DNA from: JAMHWD01 sp035911135
GTDB taxonomy: Bacteria; Pseudomonadota; Alphaproteobacteria; Micavibrionales; Micavibrionaceae
Assembly (NCBI GenBank): GCA_035911135.1
Contig: JAMHWD010000003.1
Coordinates: 30,540 to 94,539 of the forward strand
Length of the DNA: 64,000 nt
Reading direction: 5' to 3'
Of this stretch, positions 44,039-53,016 are shown in pieces. The translations under genes were made by a program, and so were the position numbers. The notes beneath the pieces were generated by a model. The model was not told the DNA's origin. It saw only the letters and a program-made list of their open reading frames with translations, and made no database searches. Every line of letters starts with the position of its first letter. Position 1 is the first letter of the stretch.

Positions 44039-45142
44039 ATGGCGGATCAGGCTCCCCGCAAGAAAATTCTTTTTGTCCTGCCTCGCCTTTATCCCGGCGG
44101 CGCAGAGCGTGTCATGATAACGCTGATGAATAATCTGGATCGCGATAAATTTGATATCCATTTTGTATCTCTTTCCGGCGAGGGGACAATCCGCCATTGG
44201 ATAGAAAGCGATATTGCCATACGTTCCTTGAATAAAAAGACCATGCTGGGCGGTGTGTGGGGGCTTTATGGCATGATCCGTTCCATCAGGCCCGATACGG
44301 TCATCAGTACCATGATTCATACGAATGCCGCATTGTTGCTGTTGCGCCCGCTTTTTCGCAAGACCCGGTTTATTATCCGAGAATCGGCCCTGCCCAGCGC
44401 GCTGATCGGTAGAAAAGGGATAAAGGGGCTGGCTTCACGCTGCATATATAAATTCCTTTATCCGTATGCCGATCTGGTGATCTGCCCGGCCGATGCGATT
44501 ATAAAGCAGTTTCAAGAGATACTTGAAATTGATACAAGCCGCCATATCACATTGTATAATCCGGTTGATGAAAACCGGCTGCATGGCACAATTTCCGATT
44601 TTGATACCGACCCCAAACAGCGTCTCAAGACATTGCGGTTTATCTGTGTCGGCAGGCTGGATCATGAAAAGGGTTATGACCGCTTGATTGAGGCACTGCT
44701 GGATTTCAGAATGGCTGGCGGACTGGACTGGCGCTTGGATATTGTCGGCAAGGGGCTTGAGATTAAAAAATTGGGTGATCTGATCCGCCAGCATAATTTA
44801 ACGGCGCATATTCATCTCGCGGGGCATCATAATACGCCCTGGCCGCTCATGGCTGAGGCCGATTGTCTTTTGTTGCCTTCGCGTTCCGAAGGCATGCCCA
44901 ATGTGGCGCTGGAATCGCTGGCTTGCGGGACGCGGGTTATCGCGCATAAAGACGCGGGCGGGATTGCCGAAATTGCCGCGATGGCCGGAGCCGAGAATGT
45001 AAAAATTGCCGCGGATATGAATCAATTTGTGCATCTGATGAGTGAGGTCAAGCCAGCGCTGCCCAAGTTGCCGATTGTCTCAAGGCTGCCGGCAGATTTT
45101 CGTTTGAAAACAGTCATGGCCAAATTTGAAACGCTTTTATAA
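44039..45142 (+). CDS. Glycosyltransferase family 4
   Basis: A GT-B glycosyltransferase of 367 residues. The N terminus has ILFVLPRLYPGGAERVMITL, typical of GT4. The C-terminal domain has FICVGRLDHEKGYDRLIEAL, LDIVGKGLEIKKLGDLIR, HLAGHHNTPWPLMAEADC and the donor-binding loop LPSRSEGMPNVALESLACG. It probably adds a sugar at the cytoplasmic face during assembly of the surface glycan. It is followed 9 bases later by the ABC exporter gene. Confidence 0.93.
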   Translation: MADQAPRKKILFVLPRLYPGGAERVMITLMNNLDRDKFDIHFVSLSGEGTIRHWIESDIAIRSLNKKTMLGGVWGLYGMIRSIRPDTVISTMIHTNAALLLLRPLFRKTRFIIRESALPSALIGRKGIKGLASRCIYKFLYPYADLVICPADAIIKQFQEILEIDTSRHITLYNPVDENRLHGTISDFDTDPKQRLKTLRFICVGRLDHEKGYDRLIEALLDFRMAGGLDWRLDIVGKGLEIKKLGDLIRQHNLTAHIHLAGHHNTPWPLMAEADCLLLPSRSEGMPNVALESLACGTRVIAHKDAGGIAEIAAMAGAENVKIAADMNQFVHLMSEVKPALPKLPIVSRLPADFRLKTVMAKFETLL

Positions 45143-45151
45143 AGTTCTGAT

Positions 45152-46864
45152 ATGCTTTTGAAAATCTGGAAAAATTGTAAGGACGACCGTCTGGTGCTGG
45201 GCTTTTTGCTGGCGCTTTATCTTCTGGATGCGGTTCTGGCAACGGTCTCTATATCCCTGATTGTGCCGATCACCAGTAATGCGGTTGGCGCGCCTGTGCC
45301 GGGGCTCGACTGGATGTTTTCCTATATCCCGGAAAGTTTTAAAGCCGATCTGGCGTTTTTGCTTTTGATTATGGGTGTTTTGCTTTTTGTACAATTTCTG
45401 GTATCAGCGGCAGCTGTTGGTCTATCGACATGGGTGACCGAGGATATGCGCCTGAAATGGAAACAGGCCATGACCGCGCAAGCCATCAGACGGCCCTTGG
45501 GCGCGACATTATCGGACCGGCAAGGCGCGGTGGTGAATGATCTGGTTTATGAAACCGATATTGCATCGGGTTTTGTTTTTAACTACCTGACATATCTCTC
45601 GCAGCTTGTTGTGCTGTTCGGGATGGTGGGATTGTTGCTGGCGGTGAACTGGGTATGGTTGGCGGTATGCGCAGCTGGCGGTGTTGTTTTGTGGATGGTG
45701 GCGGGGCGTCCTTATTTCCGTTTTGCCGGGAAACTGGGCAAGAAGGCTATTGGCCTTAACCAGTCCATGAACGCCATTGTTTTTGAAAGCTTGAACGGGA
45801 TCAAGGATATCAAGATTTCCGGCGCGGAAGAGTTTCAGCTCGGAAAAATTCACCAGATCGCGGTGGAGAATAACACGAACCGCAAGCTCAAGAAAATTTC
45901 TCAGGCCACACCCAAAATGGCCAAGGATTTCGTGCTGGCCGCTGTGGTGCTTTTGATTGCGCTCTTTATCCCGAAGGATCTTGAACAGATTAAAAACATC
46001 ATGCCGCAGATTGCACTGTTTATTGTGGCATTCGGACAGATTGCCACCAGCGTTTCGGTGATTGCCGGCGTGCGGTTCAAGGTGCTTTCGCGCTTGCCGT
46101 CTTTCATGCTGGTGGTGGATAAGATACTGCGTGCGCCGGTCGCGCCGGAGGATCTGGATAAAGGCGTGCTGATCACGGATTTTGGCGGCAGAATTGTTTT
46201 TCAGGATATCGGCTTTTCCTATGGCGGGGAGCAAAATGTTTTTGAGGGGCTTAATCTGGACATCATTCAGGGCCAGACGATCTGCATCATTGGTCCCTCA
46301 GGCGCGGGCAAGACGACATTGATTGACCTCCTCAGCCGTCTTTATGATCCGGCCGCAGGGCGCATCGGCGCCGATGCGGGCGATGCTGGCGCGATCAGTC
46401 TGCAGAGCTGGCGCGGGTTGATTGGTTATGTGCCGCAGGAACCCATGATGTATTACGGCACGATCCGCGAAAATATCACATTGGGAAAATCCGGCATTAC
46501 GGATGAGGATATCAATGTCGCCTGCCGCAAGGCCGGGATTGAGGATTTTATTCAAGGCCTGCCTATGGGTCTCGATAGTGTCTTGTCAGAGAAGGGCAAC
46601 AACCTTTCTGGCGGGCAGAAAAAGCGCATTGCGCTGGCCCGTGCGCTGGCCCGTCATTGCCGGATTATCATTCTGGATGAGACAACCAATGCCATTCAGG
46701 AACAGGCCGAGCGTGAGATTATCCGCAACCTGCAGGAAGATAAAACCCTGACCATCATTATCATTTCCCACCGGGACAGCACGGCAAATCTGGCCGATGC
46801 CTGTTATAGGATTGAAAACAAGAGGATCACGCCTGTCCCATTGCCGTACGAAAAAGCATCATAA
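45152..46864 (+). CDS. ABC transporter, fused permease and ATPase (PglK/MsbA-like glycan flippase)
   Basis: A 570-residue half-transporter with an N-terminal six-helix exporter domain (residues about 1-315) and a C-terminal ATPase. ATPase motifs: Walker A IGPSGAGKTTLIDLLSRLYD, Q-loop region GYVPQEPMMYYGTIRENI, signature NLSGGQKKRIALARALAR, Walker B IIILDETTNAI and switch IISHRDS. The Walker B residue after Asp-Glu is a Thr (DETT), common in PglK-type proteins. In this locus it probably flips a lipid-linked oligosaccharide across the inner membrane. It is convergent with the sulfotransferase gene, 6 bases apart. Confidence 0.9.
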   Translation: MLLKIWKNCKDDRLVLGFLLALYLLDAVLATVSISLIVPITSNAVGAPVPGLDWMFSYIPESFKADLAFLLLIMGVLLFVQFLVSAAAVGLSTWVTEDMRLKWKQAMTAQAIRRPLGATLSDRQGAVVNDLVYETDIASGFVFNYLTYLSQLVVLFGMVGLLLAVNWVWLAVCAAGGVVLWMVAGRPYFRFAGKLGKKAIGLNQSMNAIVFESLNGIKDIKISGAEEFQLGKIHQIAVENNTNRKLKKISQATPKMAKDFVLAAVVLLIALFIPKDLEQIKNIMPQIALFIVAFGQIATSVSVIAGVRFKVLSRLPSFMLVVDKILRAPVAPEDLDKGVLITDFGGRIVFQDIGFSYGGEQNVFEGLNLDIIQGQTICIIGPSGAGKTTLIDLLSRLYDPAAGRIGADAGDAGAISLQSWRGLIGYVPQEPMMYYGTIRENITLGKSGITDEDINVACRKAGIEDFIQGLPMGLDSVLSEKGNNLSGGQKKRIALARALARHCRIIILDETTNAIQEQAEREIIRNLQEDKTLTIIIISHRDSTANLADACYRIENKRITPVPLPYEKAS

Positions 46865-46870
46865 ATAAAG

Positions 46871-47764
46871 TCAAGCCTTGGCAGGTTTGGCAAAATCGCC
46901 AGCCATAACGCTCACCGCCATTTTGACATGCGGCATAAGCTGTTTCTGCCAGTCATTTACGGCTTCGGTATAAATGGCGCTCTCGCTGGTGCGGGCTGTA
47001 TCGGGGCTGGTGGGGCGTTTGAAAACCATAGGCTTTAAATCGCTGCCTGCTGCACTGACCCCTAGAAATTTCCAGACGCTATCCAGCGTTTGCCCCGGTT
47101 GTGCGACCAGATCCTCGTAAGCAATAATCATGAAGCGCTCAGGCCCATATTTTTTTTGCGCGGCATCGGCGTAATTCTCAAAACGCTGCCAGTCACGAAG
47201 GGCGCGGTATATAAACAAAAGCGAGAATTGCGAAACTTTGCGCTTTTTTTTCTGCAGCGAGGTTATGCGGCTTAAAATCCACCCATAAGGATTGCGGCGG
47301 ATATGGACGATCTTGCCATGGGGGTAGGTATCCAGAAATTGATGATAGGTTTTTTTGCCGACATTCTTGAAGGACCATTTTATAAAGGGCTGGTTTTGAA
47401 ACCCATAGGCCTCCACCAATGATTCTGTAATGGTTCTATAGACATCCGGCAAATCTAGCGGATTTTGCCGCGCGGCGATCAGGGATTTGAAGGCGGCCAG
47501 ATTGCGGGTGGTTTCTTCCGGCGTGAACGGCTTTAGTTTTGCGTAGGTCGTCTCGACATAGCGATCGAGCTGATCCAGCAGCATGGGTGGGTTTTGCGGC
47601 GAAATATCGCCGGGTTTCAGCAATTCGCCCAATGGTTTGAATGGCACTTCTTTGGGGATGCAGAAAATCTCCGGGTGATTATCGATAAGACAGGCCAGCA
47701 GCGTGGTTCCGCTTTTGGCGTTTCCGCTTATGTAAATCGGGTATTCTTGCCAGTTCTTATTCAT
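46871..47764 (-). CDS. PAPS-dependent sulfotransferase
   Basis: A 297-residue carbohydrate-type sulfotransferase. The 5'-phosphosulfate loop is IYISGNAKSGTTLLACLIDN near residue 10, and the 3'-phosphate region is GKIVHIRRNPYGWILSRI near residue 150. A later basic and acidic segment RFMIIAYEDLVAQPGQTLDS completes the fold. It transfers sulfate from PAPS, probably to a sugar hydroxyl in the nearby glycan. It is the only minus-strand gene in this part of the locus. PAPS would come from the cysDNC operon at the start of the window. Confidence 0.88.
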   Translation of the reverse strand: MNKNWQEYPIYISGNAKSGTTLLACLIDNHPEIFCIPKEVPFKPLGELLKPGDISPQNPPMLLDQLDRYVETTYAKLKPFTPEETTRNLAAFKSLIAARQNPLDLPDVYRTITESLVEAYGFQNQPFIKWSFKNVGKKTYHQFLDTYPHGKIVHIRRNPYGWILSRITSLQKKKRKVSQFSLLFIYRALRDWQRFENYADAAQKKYGPERFMIIAYEDLVAQPGQTLDSVWKFLGVSAAGSDLKPMVFKRPTSPDTARTSESAIYTEAVNDWQKQLMPHVKMAVSVMAGDFAKPAKA

Positions 47765-47807
47765 GGATTTTCTTTAGCATTTTATAAGGGCTTCTGGCCA
47801 AACTTTA

Positions 47808-47836
47808 TTGTCATGGCTATGATCTTACAGTATAAA
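47808..47836 (+). promoter_or_regulatory. Near-consensus sigma-70 promoter for the second cytidylyltransferase gene
   Basis: TTGTCA (47808-47813), 17 bases, TATAAA (47831-47836), 36 bases before the ATG at 47872. This is among the best sigma-70 matches in the window and suggests that the operon 47.9-52.9 kb is expressed on its own. Confidence 0.65.
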
Positions 47837-47871
47837 AAATCACGTTTCACTATGGGAAATATCGAAAAAGC

Positions 47872-48633
47872 ATGAGCCGCGAACCATACATTCTGGGCAT
47901 GATCAATGCGCGCGGCGGCTCGAAAGGCATCCCGAACAAAAATATCAAGCCTTTGGGCGGCATGCCGCTGATCGGCTGGAGCATTGAGACCGCCAAAAAA
48001 GTGCCGCAGATATCGCGCCTGATTGTTTCCACTGAAGATGAGAAAATCGCGCAAGTCGCCCGGGATCTGGGTGCGGATATCCCCTTCATGCGCCCAGCGG
48101 AGCTGGCCACCGATACCGCGCTTCAGCTTGATACCATGATCTATAATGTAGAGCGCCTTGAGAAAGAGGAAGGAAAGCGCATTGATGCCGTTGTCCTTCT
48201 GCAACCTACCCAGCCCTTCCGCCTGCCCGGTGATGTGACGGGGTGTATTGATGCGTTGTTCAAGACGGGCGCCGATAGCGCTATTACGATTTGCCCCAAC
48301 AAGCATCACCCCTTTGGTCTGTGGACCCAGCCTGCCACTCAAAAAGGCATGTCGCTGTTTATCCCGCAGCAAGGCGAAAAGGGCTTTAACCGTCAACAGA
48401 TGGAAACGCTGTATATGCGAACTGGATCGGTTTATGTCATGACGCGTGAGACATTGATGGATAAAAAATCTCTCTACGGCGATTACGTCGAAGGGTATCT
48501 GGTGGATGATATCCGGTCATGGATCATTATTGATGATCTACAGGATTGGGAAATGGCCGAAGCCTGGCTAGCTTATCACAATGCCAAAAATTCAGATACC
48601 TTTGGCCAGAAAATACAAAATTTAAATTTATAA
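47872..48633 (+). CDS. neuA: Acylneuraminate cytidylyltransferase (NeuA-like), copy 2
   Basis: A second CMP-nonulosonate synthetase, 253 residues. Signature INARGGSKGIPNKNIKPLGG, then MPLIGWSIETAKK, RLIVSTEDEKIAQVARDLGA, FMRPAELATDTALQ and LLQPTQPFRLP. It differs from copy 1 over its whole length, so it is not a recent duplicate and may activate a different acid. It heads a plus-strand unit with a methyltransferase, an amidotransferase and a surface-carbohydrate protein. Confidence 0.88.
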   Translation: MSREPYILGMINARGGSKGIPNKNIKPLGGMPLIGWSIETAKKVPQISRLIVSTEDEKIAQVARDLGADIPFMRPAELATDTALQLDTMIYNVERLEKEEGKRIDAVVLLQPTQPFRLPGDVTGCIDALFKTGADSAITICPNKHHPFGLWTQPATQKGMSLFIPQQGEKGFNRQQMETLYMRTGSVYVMTRETLMDKKSLYGDYVEGYLVDDIRSWIIIDDLQDWEMAEAWLAYHNAKNSDTFGQKIQNLNL

Positions 48634-48647
48634 AAGAAAGACAAAAC

Positions 48648-49745
48648 ATGATACCCCAGCAAGCCCATTCCCTTTCTGATGACAAATTCGAGCGCTGCCC
48701 TTGCCTGACCACGCCATCGGCGTATCAAAAACAGGCATTGGATCTGGTGACGCTGGAGGCTCCCGATAGTTCTGATTGGGATATTCACAAGATCATGGCG
48801 GTTTACCGCATCTGCTTTCATTTCCGCAAGATCGAGGAAACGCGTCCCGCTGACCCGGCCAAAGCTTTTGCGGATATTCTGACGCAGGTTAAAAATTATC
48901 TGGTTGTTGCGCGCGATACATGCCCGCCTTCAACATGGGCCTCGTCCAGCGCGGAGCGCAACGAGATCGAAGACGTCACAGCCGATCACTACGGCAATCT
49001 GTTTTCGATGTTCAATGATGAGAAATATTTCGAAGAACCAACCCAGCTTCTGGGTCAACGTCTGGAACGTAACGGTTTTGACCTGTCATGGCTGGCGGGT
49101 AAAACGATTCTGGATGCCGGCTGTGGCAATGGGCGCTATACTTACGCCTTGAAAAGACTGGGCGCTGGCAAGGTCGTCGGCCTTGATATGAGCGAAACAA
49201 ATATTGCCGACGCTAAAAAACGTCTGGCGGCCCGGACGCTGGACGGCGTTGAATACACGCTTGGCTCTGTTCTGGATATTCCCTTTGCTGAGGGCACGTT
49301 TGATTATGTGTTCTCTAACGGCGTTTTGCACCACACGGTTGATCTTGATAAGGGCCTGAAAGAGCTGGTCCGTGTCATGAAGCCGCAATCCAAAGGGTTC
49401 CTGATGCTGATCAACGCGCCGGGGGGTATCAAATGGGATATGATTGAAATCTGCCGCGAATTGCTGAAAACCGTCCCGTACCGTCTCGCGCATGATATGT
49501 TTCTCTCCATTAACATGCCGACCAATTTACGTTTCCTGTATCTGGATCACATTCTGGTGCCGGTGAATATCCGTCTTTCCGCACAGCAGATCGCTGATAA
49601 ACTTGCCGCATCCGGTGCAAAGGCAATCTCCCGTTACGAGCGTGGCGCGGATGTCGATGAGTTTGAAAAATTCGCTGACTATGCGGCCAAGGATGTTCTC
49701 TGGGGATCGGGCATTCATCGTTTTTACTTTGAAAAAAGCGCGTAA
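48648..49745 (+). CDS. Class I SAM-dependent methyltransferase
   Basis: A 366-residue methyltransferase. The SAM site is AGKTILDAGCGNGRYTYALK near residue 147, followed by VVGLDMSETNIADAKKRLAA, a post-II region FDYVFSNGVLHHTVDLDKG and RVMKPQSKGFLMLI. The N-terminal 140 residues lack SAM motifs and contain several Cys and Pro; they are a family-specific extension. The open frame extends upstream to 48546 inside the cytidylyltransferase gene; ATG 48648 is the natural start. It may methylate a sugar or the terminus of the glycan. Confidence 0.88.
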   Translation: MIPQQAHSLSDDKFERCPCLTTPSAYQKQALDLVTLEAPDSSDWDIHKIMAVYRICFHFRKIEETRPADPAKAFADILTQVKNYLVVARDTCPPSTWASSSAERNEIEDVTADHYGNLFSMFNDEKYFEEPTQLLGQRLERNGFDLSWLAGKTILDAGCGNGRYTYALKRLGAGKVVGLDMSETNIADAKKRLAARTLDGVEYTLGSVLDIPFAEGTFDYVFSNGVLHHTVDLDKGLKELVRVMKPQSKGFLMLINAPGGIKWDMIEICRELLKTVPYRLAHDMFLSINMPTNLRFLYLDHILVPVNIRLSAQQIADKLAASGAKAISRYERGADVDEFEKFADYAAKDVLWGSGIHRFYFEKSA

Positions 49746-49772
49746 AAAGACGTTCATACCGGCGAATAGCAT

Positions 49773-51551
49773 ATGTGCGGATTGAACTTCATATTCGGCT
49801 CTGGCGCCAATGCGGATACTATTTCCGCCATGGCGAACGCGCAGGCGCATCGCGGCCCGGATAAGCTTTTCAGCGGCATGATGGAGGAGGGGCTGGCCTT
49901 CGGCCATAATCGCCTGAGTATCATTGATGTCTCTGATGATGGCTCCCAGCCTATGGCATCGGCCAGTGGTCGTTATACCATCGTCTTTAACGGCGAGATT
50001 TATAACTATAAGGAAATCCGGGCTGAGCTTTCCGGTTACCCTTATAAATCACAAAGCGATACGGAAGTCTTGCTGGCGGCGTGGGAAAAATGGGGCGTTG
50101 CCGCCTTGCCCAAATTTATCGGCATGTTTGCGCTGGCGATCTGGGACAAGACGGACCGGACCCTGACCATCGCCCGTGACTGGGTGGGGATCAAGCCTTT
50201 ATATCTGGCTTTTAAGGATCAGACCCTTTATGGCGGGTCTGAAATCAAAAGCCTGCTCAAAGGCGGCATCCCGGCCAGGGCGGATTGGGAAATCTGGGGT
50301 GATTACCTGAAATTCGGCATTTATAATCACAGCACCCGCACATTTTTCGCCGGGATTACGGCGCTGACGCCGGGGCACTACATGGTGATTGCCGAGGAAA
50401 ATCTGAAAAATGAACGCCTTCCCGAAGCCAAAGCCTATTGGTCTGTTCCAGAAAAACGAGACATGTTTAAAGGGACGGAGGCTGATCTTTCTGAAGATCT
50501 CTGGGCGCGGCTGGAGCAAAATGTCAGGCTGCATATCCGCAGCGATGTGCCGCTGGGCTTGAATTTATCGGGCGGTATGGATTCGGCCACGCTGTGTTTG
50601 TTGATGGATAAATTGCTGGATGGAGATCAACCTCTGGCTTGTTACACCATGGGTTATGGTCACCCCGATTATGATGAGATTATCTACGCCGATGCCATCC
50701 CAAAAACACGGGCCTGGGAACGGCATGAGGTTATTTTCACGCCGCAAGAGGCGCAGGACAATTTTGAACGCGATCTGTATTGCATGGAAGAACCTGTGGG
50801 CGGTGTTGCCACGCAGGCCTATAAGAAACTCCATGAGGTTGCCCGTTCTCACGGTGTGAAAGTCCTGCTGGAAGGGCAAGGCATTGATGAATTGCTGGGC
50901 GGTTACGGGCATTATAAATCCCTGCTGGGTGCGGCAAAAAATGAAAATACCGTTACATCCAAGGATGGCACGCCGCTATTTTATCAGGATAATTCCAAAT
51001 TTCTGGCGCCTGAATTGATATTGCCGCGCAGTCCGGTGCGTCATTCGGCCTTGCGTGATTTTGACCAGCCCTTTGACACGGCGGTGGAAAACGCCATGGT
51101 GGCCGATCTGTTTCACCGCCGCGTGCCGCGCGTATTACGCATGAATGACCGGGTTTCCATGGCGCATAGCGTGGAACTGCGCGAGCCGTTCCTGACGCAT
51201 GATCTGGCGGAGTTTTGCTGGAAGATACCGGTTGAGTACAAAGTGAAGCCCCATCAGTCTAAAAGCATCCTGAAAACATGTCTGGATAGTCGCGCACCTG
51301 ATTTTGCCAAGACCTGCGAGAAAAAGCGCGGGGTCTCTGCACCGCAACGCGAATGGTTGCGTTATCATATGGTTGATTTTGTTCAAGATACACTGCGTAG
51401 CAAATCATTTGCCGAACTTGGTGTTTTCGATGTGGGCGGCGTGCATGAGAGCTATGCTGATTTCCTGAAACATGGCGCAGAGAATTCATTCTATATCTGG
51501 CAATGGGTGAATATCGCCAAATGGTTTGAAATTTTTAAGGCATCCGCATGA
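49773..51551 (+). CDS. asnB: Asparagine-synthetase-type glutamine amidotransferase (AsnB family)
   Basis: A 592-residue, two-domain enzyme. The N-terminal class II glutaminase begins MCGLNFIFGSGANAD, with the catalytic Cys2, then HRGPD and FNGEIYNY. The C-terminal synthetase has the ATP site LGLNLSGGMDSATLCLLM (SGGxDS) and GQGIDELLGGYG. In polysaccharide loci such proteins (WbpS-like) amidate a uronic acid carboxyl rather than aspartate. With a UDP-HexNAc dehydrogenase and a UDP-uronate epimerase in the same locus, uronamide formation is the likely role here. True asparagine synthesis is the alternative. Confidence 0.88.
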   Translation: MCGLNFIFGSGANADTISAMANAQAHRGPDKLFSGMMEEGLAFGHNRLSIIDVSDDGSQPMASASGRYTIVFNGEIYNYKEIRAELSGYPYKSQSDTEVLLAAWEKWGVAALPKFIGMFALAIWDKTDRTLTIARDWVGIKPLYLAFKDQTLYGGSEIKSLLKGGIPARADWEIWGDYLKFGIYNHSTRTFFAGITALTPGHYMVIAEENLKNERLPEAKAYWSVPEKRDMFKGTEADLSEDLWARLEQNVRLHIRSDVPLGLNLSGGMDSATLCLLMDKLLDGDQPLACYTMGYGHPDYDEIIYADAIPKTRAWERHEVIFTPQEAQDNFERDLYCMEEPVGGVATQAYKKLHEVARSHGVKVLLEGQGIDELLGGYGHYKSLLGAAKNENTVTSKDGTPLFYQDNSKFLAPELILPRSPVRHSALRDFDQPFDTAVENAMVADLFHRRVPRVLRMNDRVSMAHSVELREPFLTHDLAEFCWKIPVEYKVKPHQSKSILKTCLDSRAPDFAKTCEKKRGVSAPQREWLRYHMVDFVQDTLRSKSFAELGVFDVGGVHESYADFLKHGAENSFYIWQWVNIAKWFEIFKASA

Positions 51552-52924
51552 CACAAAAGCCGGTATTGATATTTCCGATTGAAACCAAGGCCCGTGAATT
51601 TCCAGCGCGCGTCTTTTTGGCAGGCCTTGCGGTACAGCGCGGCTACAGCGTAATCATGGGGCGCAGCAAGATTTTGCACCGCGCCCTTTACCGTTTTCCG
51701 CGCGGCATATTGCTGGAAAATGATGCGTCCCCGCGCAGCCGGATTTTCTTTGAAACCGCCCGCCGTCTTGGCTTTAAAATTATTGCCTGGGACGAAGAAA
51801 GCCTTGTCACGCTGACCGATGATATCTATGCCGCGCTGCGGACGGATCCGCGCACGATTGCCCAGATTGAATATTTCTTTTGCCGTGGTGAAGGGGATAG
51901 GAATGCGGTGGCCCGTGCCTATCCACAGATTGCTGAAAAATTAGTGGCCGCCGGCAACCCACGTCTTGATATCCTTAATCCACGCTGGTTTCAGGGCGGT
52001 GCGAAGGTGCCGGCGCATGACAGGAAAACCGTTTTGATCAATTCGCGTTTTTCGATTGTAAATCCTTTCTTTGTTGCGCCGGAAATTGCCAAGGATAATG
52101 TTTTTAAAAAATTCGGAATTGCAAAGGAGAGTGAGACCGGGCGCCATATCCATGGCTGGCTGGATCATGCCCATGCGATGTTTTTGAAATTTGCCGATCT
52201 TACGCGCCGCATCTGCGCCGAAAATCCGGATATGGATATTATTATTCGTCCGCATCCATCGGAAAATCATGATTTCTGGAAAGATCTGGCGAGTGAATAT
52301 CCCAATGCCCAGTCCTTGTATGAAGGTGCGGCATCGGACTGGTTTTTAAAGGCCGACATGCTGGTGCACAACAGTTGTACAACGGCCATGGAGGCCAGTC
52401 TTGTCGGATTGCCATGTCTAACCTATTTGCCGGATGGTGATAATATCTATGATGCCGAAGTCCCCAACAGCGTCAGCCGCAAATTTCAAACGCCGGAAGA
52501 TATGATCGCCGCGATCCGTGCCCAGCCTTTGCTGAACGAGGAAATCCGCGATCAAACCGCTCGCCAGGCCCGCAAGGATTTATCCAGCGTCATTTCCTGT
52601 GTTGAAAATGCGGGTTGCGGGGATTCGATCATGGATCATGTTGACCGGATTCATCTTGATAGGAATACGTCAGGGATGGTTATCGCACGCCTGAAAAATT
52701 TCGTGCGCGAGATGGTCAGCATATTGGGCCGTTTCAAGGATGATGTGAAGAGCCAGAAAAACCTTAGGGAATTACGCAAGGCGCGTATCGCTTATGCCCA
52801 GCAGAAATTTCCGGGGATCAGTGCTGCCGAGATTCAGGCGCTGCTGGAAAAATATGGTTATTCAGATTTTAGCGTCCGCCCGTATATGAAAGACTGGTAT
52901 GAAATTAGAGCCGACCTTAAATAA
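51548..52924 (+). CDS. Surface carbohydrate biosynthesis protein
   Basis: A 458-residue protein of the surface carbohydrate biosynthesis type. Key segments: IFPIETKAREFPARVFLAGL at the N terminus, EYFFCRGEGDRNAVARAYPQ and AGNPRLDIL at the domain boundary. The C-terminal half has IIIRPHPSENHDFWKDLASE, the ADMLVHNSCTTAMEASLVGL loop and PCLTYLP, as in GT-B capsule glycosyltransferases. The C-terminal 120 residues are helical and charged. It overlaps asnB by 4 bases, so it belongs to the same operon, and a terminator-like hairpin follows. Confidence 0.75.
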   Translation: MTQKPVLIFPIETKAREFPARVFLAGLAVQRGYSVIMGRSKILHRALYRFPRGILLENDASPRSRIFFETARRLGFKIIAWDEESLVTLTDDIYAALRTDPRTIAQIEYFFCRGEGDRNAVARAYPQIAEKLVAAGNPRLDILNPRWFQGGAKVPAHDRKTVLINSRFSIVNPFFVAPEIAKDNVFKKFGIAKESETGRHIHGWLDHAHAMFLKFADLTRRICAENPDMDIIIRPHPSENHDFWKDLASEYPNAQSLYEGAASDWFLKADMLVHNSCTTAMEASLVGLPCLTYLPDGDNIYDAEVPNSVSRKFQTPEDMIAAIRAQPLLNEEIRDQTARQARKDLSSVISCVENAGCGDSIMDHVDRIHLDRNTSGMVIARLKNFVREMVSILGRFKDDVKSQKNLRELRKARIAYAQQKFPGISAAEIQALLEKYGYSDFSVRPYMKDWYEIRADLK

Positions 52925-52935
52925 AGGCCGGCTCT
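52907..52935 (+). terminator. Terminator-like hairpin at the end of the polysaccharide operon
   Basis: AGAGCCG-A-CCTT (52907-52918) pairs with AAGG-C-CGGCTCT (52924-52935) with one mismatch. The loop is 5 bases and the hairpin includes the stop codon. The following U tract is weak (TTTT five bases on). The next 80 bases to 53016 hold no gene I can see. Confidence 0.5.
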
Positions 52936-53016
52936 TCGAGTTTTGCAGGAAACGTGGGGGAAGAGGGGGGCTTGTGGCTCGCTTCCTGCAATGGAAAATG
53001 GGTTGGCAATAGGCGT

